Positions 55,289 to 64,000 of a DNA stretch of 64,000 nt are shown here, in pieces. A model generated the notes under the pieces. The model worked only from the letters and a program-made list of their open reading frames with translations, did not search any database and was not told the DNA's origin. Source of the stretch: Morinoia aosen (Eukaryota > Arthropoda > Malacostraca > Amphipoda > Talitridae); contig CM059562.1 in the NCBI GenBank assembly GCA_030386875.1, forward strand, positions 25,287,360 through 25,351,359. Direction: 5' to 3'. Positions within the stretch are counted from its first letter, which is position 1; every line of letters starts with the position of its first letter. Both the position numbers and the translations under genes were made by a program.

Positions 55289-57817
55289 CTGCTCACATCC
55301 ACTCTAGTTAGTACAACCCGCACTTCAGACTGTGTCTTGTTCATGTAAACTTGACTGATGAACGAGTAAACCGCGTTCTCTTATTATGTGCGCTTTAACT
55401 ATTTGCTCATTCCACGCATTTTTTTTAATTCCTGACATATTTTGAAACACTTGTTTCATGTTTTAATTTCTTCATGGTTTGCAGTATGATGCAACCTGCC
55501 ATTTCATTAGAGAATGTGAGATCAGTCTTTTCGCAAGACAAGTATATTGCTCACTGAAAGAAAAATTTCTCAGTCCTTTCGTTCCATGATCTCATCGCAA
55601 AGTACCAGAAGACATACCGGCTTTTACCACCAAGTTTGCAAGAATATATCATGCAACCTACATAGGAAATAAAACTCCGCGGAAGTCCGTCGATCTCAGG
55701 CTCGTGTTGTGCCTGCACCGACTTTCTTACAGGGCATGAATATTTTTATTTAATAACTTGTTATTTTATTGACGGACAAAATCTCAAATAAGGGAAAGAA
55801 ACTATGACACAATCGTTTGATAGGCTAATTGAGGTCAGATCAGAGGCAAACTGCTTGTGAGCTTTCGACTCATGTACGAACGCAGCGATGACGTCATTTC
55901 GTGAGGGTCCATATTGGTTCGGAAACACTGAAACAGCGCTAAAGGAATATTCCTAGTTCAAATAATTTTCTCTGCAGAATCTGATATTGAATTCACGCTT
56001 TAAGGCAGCCTCGTAGATTTGAAAGGAATCTAGTACTATGTAAGTTGTTCTTATTTACCAAATTCTAACCTAAACATCAAAAAATAAACGCAAATGTTGA
56101 AAAGTTGGCGAAGTACCGGGTCTCCAGCTTTCAAACCGAACGTTTATTTTAATAAACGTAAATATGAGATGCTCTAAAAAATGCATTCACACTCTGATTG
56201 ATCTAGAAAACGTATTTTTCCAGCCTACAAGGATAAATATGTAAGAAAAGAAAAGTTAAAGGCCAGTTTAACAAGTAAGTATGATTTTGGTCTAACTAAA
56301 TATTCATAAGGTTTGATTCAATATTGAAACTTGTGGACTTCAACACGGTTTATTTCTTGGCCCGAGTCACACTTGATGATACTAAAGAATTTAATAGGAT
56401 TTGACGAGTGCTTAAAAATGTACTCACACTCAAAAATCGTATAAAATATGTATTTGGACAAGTTTAATGCATTGTTTTCCCACAGCTAGGTAGCAGAATT
56501 GTAGGTTAAGCTCCGCAAAATGGAGGACGTAAGTTTGAACCTTCAGGAGCGAAACATATTATTGATGTATTGAAAGTTTCAGAATGTCGCTGCTGTTCAG
56601 AGGCGTGTGTATTCGTCGAATAGCTTGCGCAAAAATCACATACCACTCCTCGGTGTGAAGTGGAGAATCAGTTCTGACTCATTCCCGGAAACGTATCGAT
56701 GCTAAAAGTTATTACTTTGAATGGTAATTTATGTTCTGATAAATTTAGTGCAACCAAAAAGTATACTCGGTTGTCAAGGAAGACACTCTCTTCCTTTTCC
56801 TAAAATTTAATTTCCTTAGCTAGGAAATATGTTTTTAATGGCAGTTTTAAGTGTGCACACATTTTTTGAAGTCCCCTTTAAACTTGTTTAATCAACAAGA
56901 GAAACTAGTGTATTCTCAATAAAATGCGTGTGTCAAATGCCTTAGCAGCACCAAAATCTCTGGATGGTAAATATTTCTTTAGTAAGTAATACTTTAGCGA
57001 GCTCATGGTTGATGAGCTGTAAACTACTATTGTATGATTACTTACATTGCATCAGGTTCGTTAATAAGTAAGACTTTAATGACATAAAAATACTATGGAA
57101 TGATCAAGGTGACAATTTGCTTCTTATTTTTTATAGTTGCACAAAGCTTGCTGTAATTTTGTTCAACTCTTATAAGCTATAACTTCTATTGTAGGTAAGC
57201 ATAAAAGGCTTTATATATTGTCGGGTCATCTGTTGGAAATGGTGGAGTCACCGCTAGAGTATGAGTGTGTTTACGCTTCGAAGTTTCTTTTTCTTTTTAT
57301 AACGAAACGCTCATTTCATCTGCTGCATTTACAATATATACTTCTTTTAGATATTTGATAAATTATTTACAGTTTCACTTAACGGAACAATATATCAAGA
57401 TGAAAATTATCTATTGCAGTTTCAACTCGCCGATGGAAGATGCAATACAAAATGTATGAAAGTAAAATTGGTAAAATATACAATTAATCTAAATTGAAGA
57501 GAATATCATCTTGCTGCAATTTATGATGAATGAGTTATTAATAAAAGCTTTACTTTAACTCAGTGTTACAGAGTGATGCTGTGTAGATAGCGGTGCGGTA
57601 AAATCGTGTTCTATAAAATGTTAAATTTAAGTATTAACTGCTTGATACAGCAATTCCCGAAGATGTGCCCCGCCTATCATCCACCCGCTTCACTATCAGG
57701 GTATCAGAACGACTAATTTCAATCGTTCACAACCCATGCGTAGCTGAAGCTAAGCTGACTCTGATATCATGACGTGGGTGCCTGCCACAGCTCGCAGAGC
57801 GGACTGGCTCATCTCAC
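55289..57817 (-). other. intron of the unknown gene
   Basis: 2.5 kb, GTGAGA donor at 57,817 and AG acceptor at 55,289 with branch TACTAAC. AT-rich and without recognised inserts. Confidence 0.6.
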
Positions 57818-57951
57818 CTGGGCGGGACGCGTTTGCTGTCCTCAGGCACGTAGAAAGGATGCACCTGCCAGATGGGTCTCCTTGAGGGGAACTGCCTCTC
57901 TTCCATCTCCTGCAGCTTGAGCTTCTCCAACGCCAGTTTCGCACTTGTGTC
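57818..57951 (-). CDS. unknown host gene, internal exon
   Basis: 134 bp, phase 0 at the start and +2 at the end. Acceptor TTGTCTCTATCCAG and donor CAG|GTGAGA are both strong. It encodes 44 full codons: a helix (AKLALEKLKLQEMEERQ) then PSRRPIWQVHPFYVPEDSKR. The overlapping frame on the same strand lacks such splice fit and is taken as a shadow. Function unknown; the helix could be a coiled coil. Confidence 0.75.
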
Positions 57952-59086
57952 CTGGATAGAGACAATAACTATGGGTGTCATTAAATATAGTCCCATGTTG
58001 TGCTCTGTAGTTATATTGTTCGTCCTCTACTTAGGCTGGTATTCTTCTCGGTTTGTCGAATTCTGCTTCCGAGGTAAGCGCGCGCTATTGCTCTGCTCGA
58101 GTAAGAATATTAGCTGCATTAATGGCGATCTTACGTGTATATATTTTACTGCTTTCAATCATCTTTGCTCCTGGACCTGTTTTGCTTTGCGTTTGGTCGT
58201 TTTTATGCGAGCCTCAAATCTCGGAGCTCCAAGAAACTAGGAACCAAATTAATGAGTGCGTTTTTCGCCTAATAACACAGACGTAATGATCTTCCTATTC
58301 AAATTCAAAGCATTGTGCGTGCAAAGATTCTAAATTAAGTAATTTTGATTAGGGGCTTGAATGCTCTGCCTACTAGTGCCCTCATGTTTTATTATCAGCT
58401 ACGTAAACAGTAGCTGCAATTATTTCTTTGAAATCAACAATTTTATTTCTAAATTGCATGTGTAAGCTGTAAATTACATGCTGGAATTACAATCAAGTCT
58501 CAGTGTTCTGACTCATGGTTCAAGAACGTATTTGAGAGATGTTTCCCATCGCTAGTAATATTCCATCAATTTTACGAGTTGATTTTTTCGCAGCATAGTG
58601 TTCATATTCAATAAAACATCTTTGTTTACCAGCCTGAAAAAATCTGCTACTTAGTAGACGTTGATCTGTTAAACACAAAAGATACGCGTTCTTTGAGACA
58701 ACAAGCTTAAATAAAAGGGCTCATAAAATCACATCTAATTATCTACGGGCATAAAACGTGAACTGAAAAAACGCAGTATCAAAAAGGGAAAAACATCAAA
58801 AAGAAGGCAATAGTGAGCTGACGACGGTCGTGCAGCCCCAAAAATGACGTAATATTGACATGTGGGTAACAACTAACTTGAAGATCATCTGCAACTTGGT
58901 AACAATCCGTTGACCTTTAATGAGGGCAAACAACATAGGAGAACCAGGAAATCAGCAACTGAAAAGAAAGTAAAACAAAATGAGAAACACTGTAGTTCTG
59001 GTACTTCATTACAAAAGAACAAAAGGAATGTTAGTGGAACGGAGAGACTTTGTATGCTTGAGAGGAGCCGGCAAGACAGAACAGAC
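57952..59086 (-). other. intron of the unknown gene
   Basis: 1.1 kb between a GTCTGT donor (weaker than usual) at 59,086 and the strong acceptor at 57,952. Nothing else was recognised in it. Confidence 0.55.
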
Positions 59087-59254
59087 CTTTCTGGCCGTCC
59101 TCCTCTCTGGCGACTCCCTGAGACCGGCAGTGCTCTGCGTCTTGTAGAATTCACGCCTCCTCGGTTCGTCCGCGTTACGTGCCTCCGTCGCAGGCACTTC
59201 TTCTTCAGGAGCATCAGGGTATTGTCCTCCGTACACCGGATATTTTTTAATGCG
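59087..59254 (-). CDS. unknown host gene, upstream internal exon
   Basis: 168 bp, exactly 56 codons, phase 0 at both ends. The acceptor ACTTCACAG is at 59,255. It encodes RIKKYPVYGGQYPDAPEEE, followed by a charged stretch (EARNADEPRRREFYKTQ) and ERRTARK. GC-rich compared with the flanks. The preceding exon(s) must lie upstream (above 59,255) but none was identified in this window, so the start of the protein is unknown. Together the three exons give about 147 residues, hydrophilic with no membrane segment. Confidence 0.65.
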
Positions 59255-60948
59255 CTGTGAAGTTTAAATACATTCACTTCAGGGTGCATCAAAAATGGAT
59301 TTTTGTATAATTTTCTGTTCCTCTAAAATGCCGGCGCCGAATACTTTGGTCTAAAATTGAAATTTGGTTAAAATTTATGCATTAATATATAATCAACCAT
59401 CATGCAAGAATACATTTTAATTGTTAAAATGCGATAAGAAAATTTATATTAATCAAGTGAAAAGAATAATATATGTGTATCGATAGGATGTAAAAAAAGA
59501 AAGGAATTACAAAGTTATTCCACATTATGAAAGATGATGAATTGGCACACGCCCATATGCTGCTCTCATTGTCAGATGAGATGATTGTCAGCTGTCGATG
59601 TGATAAAGAATTTCCAAGACTTTTTAACTGACTCTGCTGTACGAGTCTGTCACACGCTTTAATTACGACAAAGATATCAATATCATCGCATTAGAAGAGG
59701 CACTTCTCCATTTTAATAAAAAACCTTTACTTCAGTGAGAGAAAACTCAACCACCAACTCCTACGTAGCAGCATCCCTCAAATTAAGTTGAGTAGGTGGT
59801 ACTAGAATAGCGTCTTAGAAAACTTTACTGAAATTGTGAAGCCTCATAATCAGTAAATTTGATGATGTAATCGCTAAAGCAAATGAGGTAAAGATTGATC
59901 GGTACTACGCGGCGAAAAAAGGTGTGTGTTCCATATTTTGCGAAGGTTCTCACACTTTCTTTGGTGTAGCTTGGCAGTGAGCTCAAATATTTCCTGTGAT
60001 TACATAGCTTTACAATTTGAAAACTTTGCAACAAGTGGTTAATTTGCTGTTAAAAACTATAAATGAAATTTGATGATTTTACAATGCATTATTCTCATTG
60101 CCACGATTTTATTAATCAAGTTAATTTTAAACAAATGTAAAATTTGGAGTAAAATTTTTTAATTCATTTACCGTCGAAGAGCATCTTAAAATTAGGGGAT
60201 ATTACAGAAAATTATTTTAGTGCTGTATCATACTTAGAAATATTATAACCAGTATTTGATGGTATCCACAGCTATGTGCTGGTTTTATCTATGGATTTCA
60301 TCAAATAAGAATATTCCTAAAATACCATGGTAAGGATTGCAGAAAAATCTATAATATTTTTCCGGATAAATAACGTAACAGATGAAAGAAATCGCGAAAA
60401 TTTATTAAATGCAGCTTAGAATTTTCATTGACGATAGAACGACATTGAAATTTCGAAGTAATTAAATGTTCAGCTAATTAGATTACTGTTATCAGATGAA
60501 AAGTTGTTAATTGTTGTAAGACAACTGATGCTCAAATTGTACCAGAGATACATTTTACAAATGTCAAATATTGATAGTTTCGTTATATCGTTGGTTGATC
60601 TTAGATCGTTTATTGATCGTTGCATAAAATATTAATAGGTTCCCTTATATCGTTTCCGGAGTTTCTTAGTCAGAGACGGAACAGAATATGACGTAGCGAA
60701 GAACTCCAAAACAGTTTTTACGTGTGTCTTGCAGTAATGAGGCTTGTTGTTCCGCTGCAAAATAGTACCCGAATTGGTTACTAACAATGCTTTTCTAAAG
60801 TTAGGGTACCCACTAAACCATGAGCATCCAGGAGTAAATTCATCGAACCATAATCAAAAATCACCAAACGAATAGTATAAAATTATTTCATAAAGCATTC
60901 AACTCTGACTTCCTCAGCAACCCAGCTAGTGTTTTCCCTTATTCCAAG
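59255..60948. other. no gene seen; probably intron or intergenic
   Basis: AT-rich with no frame matching the GC-rich exons. If the minus-strand gene continues upstream this is intron. Confidence 0.4.
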
Positions 60949-61620
60949 ATGGCGGACAGAAATGCAAGTCCTGAGAACAGTGGAAATACTACGCAAGAGT
61001 TTGATTCATATCTTGCCGTAGAAAAATTGTCAAGCCAGAGTGAGCGAGTGGTCTCTGTTCTAATTTATAACTCCAACTTAGTACTAGCAAAATTTTAAAA
61101 AGAAAAACCTGCCTTGAGAACGCTAATTGAAACACTAACGAAGAAATAATCTAAGCAGAAGAAAATCATGGACGCCCAAAATAAGAAAATAAACAGCTTA
61201 GTCTCCTTTCTGGACCGGTTAGAAAGAAATGAAGAACGTGAAGAGTTAAAAAACAAGAAACGTACTCTTGCAATCTCAGTGAAACTGCCATTACATCTAG
61301 GTGAAGACTGTAAGTTAGCCGTTCGAAAACGGCTGATATGCAAAACCAACATCAACCTAAGTAACTCTGATACCACTGCGGCAAACAGAATGGGGAAAAA
61401 TGCGGCTGCATGAGAACTAGGATAGAAGAAACATTATTTTCGAACTAAGGCACTATACGAAAAGAAGGACAAAATTGTGACGGCTTGTCGTATGGCAAAA
61501 CCAAAATTTTATATAAATGGATATCTCATAACATCGCGAGCTAGTATTATGTGCACTCTACAGACAGCCTACAGAAAATTCCCAGAGAAAATTGGAACCG
61601 CAAAAAGTCTAGATTGAATG
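60949..61620 (+). pseudogene. LINE (L1/Jockey-type) ORF1 relic
   Basis: An ATG at 60,949 starts a 49-codon frame ending at 61,098. In other frames 61,168-61,413 encodes a coiled-coil-like segment (LVSFLDRLERNEEREELKN), then NKKRTLAISVKLP and a segment ending NRMGKN. Beyond the stop, ALYEKKDKIVTACRM and KPKFYINGYLITSRAS follow to about 61,618. The order coiled coil, RRM-like core (usually RRNNLxIxGxP ... RLGK) and C-terminal domain (FINxxLT) is that of LINE ORF1 proteins that bind RNA. Several stops and shifts show it is dead. No reverse transcriptase was found next to it. Confidence 0.55.
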
Positions 61621-64000
61621 ATCAGCATTTTCTTCCATTCGATTCCAAGAAAAAATACTCCAAAGAAGGCCTTAAGCAATGAACACGCCTGAAGAGCTTG
61701 ATCGATATGTGCTGCTGCAAGTGAGGAAGACCTCGAAAGAAAATTTTGTAATTAGGATTCTGCAAGCCATCATGCCAGATTTCATGTCATTTCGATTCCT
61801 ACCCACATGATTTTTGTTCTCCTACCTGAACCACCGTTTTTGCATTAAATATAGGTCAGAATTTTTTATGATTGTCATTTAAAATATAGAAACTCAAGGC
61901 GTTTAAATAAGATATGTGAATAAGGTTAAACATAATTGAACACCTTATAATAGCGTTGATGATGGAGTGCCCTAATTATACATTATAATGGCCTTAAGAA
62001 ACAATTTACTGATATATCACTTATAAATAAAATTATTTCTTAAATTGCTTTACATTGTTTTAAGCAGTCGAATTATTTGCGTAAAATATGTTGACATGTG
62101 ATGGCATTATCGATACCACAGAACAAAATCTTAAAAAATAATAAATGTTTCAGCTTTGCTGTGAATTTTATGATCTTTTAGTGCTCTGAGTACTTCAAGG
62201 ATGTTTATTGTTGAACTGTGGCCGGATAATTCCAAATTTCAAGTGCATTTCTTTTTTCGTAACAGAAGTTGGGCAGCAAAAGGCCTCAACTTCCAACAAC
62301 AGCGCTGGATGGTAGTCTGACATATTCGAGCAGAGGTGGTCTGTAATACTCTGATTCTCAAAGGTAATTTTGTACACGACCATCGTTCAGTGCAATCGCT
62401 TGGGCAGTTGTAATCATGACTAAAAACTCCTGATTCTATTAACTACCTTAGTTCGGTCTGTATCTTTGAACTGAGGTTCCGACCAAGTTCGGTCGTAATA
62501 TTTTCTCCCATAGCACACGTGCGAGCATCAGCCCACAAGTACTGCACTCGAGAAAAAGCTTACGTGAAAACGATTGCGCAGAAGTGTTCGACGAAAATAA
62601 TTTCTTGAACCATTGTTTCACAAATCTGTTAGACTCGGCTAGTTGCACGAGTAATTAATGCTCCATCACTCCTACATAAACACTTGTTCGAAATAATATG
62701 ACCCCGAGCTGGCTGAGTGCATACTCAGAGCAACTGAGCAAGGGGCTGTAGGCTTTTGCACGGTAAACTTCGTTAAGGAAATTTTCAAATGTTTGACTCT
62801 AGTATTTGAATACGTGGCTAATATTTTCGTATCATCACTGGCTTTGTGGTGTTAGAGCAACTGATTCCGTATGCATCGTTTTCAAAATTTAATTTTGACG
62901 TGAAATTTGCAGAGGAAGAATTCTGGTAAAGAAAATGTGGCTGCAATTGCACCTCTCTAATTCCTCAAAGGCGAAATAGCATTTGAAAAATATGGAAAGA
63001 TGTATTTGTAGATCATATTGAGTATGGATGGTTTCTTCTGAATCACAACAAATAAAGGAATCAGTACTGCAAGCGCAAATTTAATTCGAGTTACGAATAT
63101 TTAATTGAATTATAAATGCATGTGAATATCCAAGAACCCTTTTAATCACAGGACTCCAGGGTGAGGCCGGGGTATAAGCGACGAAAGATACGAGGAAAAA
63201 TCACAAAATTGATCATGGGAATCGGATAATCAGAATGTCTTGATTCATTGTGTTTTCAATTAATTGAATAGACTGCATGTTGTAATTTTACCTGATTGGT
63301 TTACAGTTCTTTTCAATAGTCGTAATTAAGTATGCTAATCCTTTATATGTGTGGTGAATCATGGTTTTGAAGAGATACTACAACACTGTGCTTCGCCAAA
63401 TCAAAAGGGCAGTAAAGAAAGTGCGATAATGAAAAATCCAAATGTAAGGTTTTCAATTATTTCTTTGAGCTCAATTTTGGCCATCGAAGAGAATCCATCT
63501 GAGCAGGAAAGTGAACTTGTGTTATGAAATTAATTTCATCCAGACACTTCAACTATACAATGAACTCTTCTCTGCTGTAAGCGTCGGATCGAAGAGAAGT
63601 AATGTGGGATTGTTATTCATGAGCAGAAACTCTTGTACCAGCATTACTAGAAATGCTTTGATATCTTGTAACAATTCTAAGCCCTTAAGGAAACTCTTAC
63701 ATCTCGAAACCTAAACCTTACACAATAGGGCTCATGATTGTTTTGTGGTAGTGTGTGTAAATTTGTAAACCATGCGCGTAGTTGGCGAGTTGAAAGTGTC
63801 ATATGAGTTGAGTTAGATGAGTATGAATGTTTTATTGTGTTGACGTTAATTTCGAACGTAACGCACACATGACAGTTATTTGTAAATTTATTTTGAAATA
63901 TTTTCATTTCATCATCTACTCGTCACTTCTTCGATCGTACTGATTTTCTGAAATACTCTTTTACCCTACACATGCCGTTCATTCAGCTTGGAGAAAAGCT
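61621..64000. other. no gene seen
   Basis: AT-rich, short frames only (for example 62,195-62,648, 63,511-63,907), none with recognisable features. Confidence 0.4.

Noticed and set aside
62702..62760. TGGCTGAGTGC as an A box of a tRNA-derived SINE
   Set aside because: No B box follows at the proper distance and no tail is seen.

Overview
The window looks like repeat-dominated nuclear DNA of a metazoan, most likely an arthropod. It is AT-rich, has no bacterial-style gene packing, and carries spliced exons, Ty3/Gypsy, hAT, Tc1, mariner-type and LINE remnants, and two multi-kilobase satellites. No ribosomal or transfer RNA gene and no CRISPR array is visible. The assignment rests on this transposon mix and the splice signals, so the clade is uncertain.

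Layout. Positions 1-690 are unassigned and hold one near-perfect palindrome. A 19-bp satellite fills 690-7440 (about 355 units, with large internal duplications). A GGCC-rich foldback-like element (7629-10461) appears to be split by a hAT-type transposon (8318-9944) that has perfect 16-bp terminal inverted repeats, a 6-bp target duplication and an intact 443-residue ORF. From 10.1 to 14.7 kb lie a 42-bp tandem repeat, a long inverted repeat (11.9-12.5 kb), a diverged direct repeat and a 26-bp minisatellite.

The best gene block is a Ty3/Gypsy-type retrotransposon on the minus strand (about 16,955-23,816 plus a candidate 5' LTR to about 24,050). It has gag, a nucleocapsid ORF with two CCHC knuckles, a protease and an RT-RNase H-integrase ORF. 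Each ORF lies in the -1 frame of the one before. Two of the three junctions sit on canonical slippery heptamers, one of them U UUU UUA. The end of pol is shifted once more, at an A6 run. Downstream on the same strand lie a predicted spliced exon encoding a single-span membrane protein (env-like position), a multi-span ORF with a pentapeptide repeat, and an eight-cysteine WAP-like exon. Whether these belong to the element is open; no 3' LTR was found by eye.

A 21-bp satellite fills 24,050-29,170. From 29 to 55 kb there is AT-rich DNA with small tandem repeats (54-bp in frame at 32.7 kb, 15-bp at 34.75 kb), a Tc1 relic (40.6 kb), a mariner-type relic (41.8 kb), two diverged copies of a ~1-kb segment (46.8 and 49.2 kb) separated by 1.3 kb, and a broken ~390-codon reading frame (51.6-52.9 kb).

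At 55.1-59.3 kb are the last three exons of a minus-strand host gene with matching splice phases; its family is not recognised and its 5' end lies outside what I can see. A LINE ORF1 relic sits at 60.9-61.6 kb; the rest is unassigned. Apart from the retrotransposon ORFs, which act as one unit, no functional cooperation between genes can be claimed.
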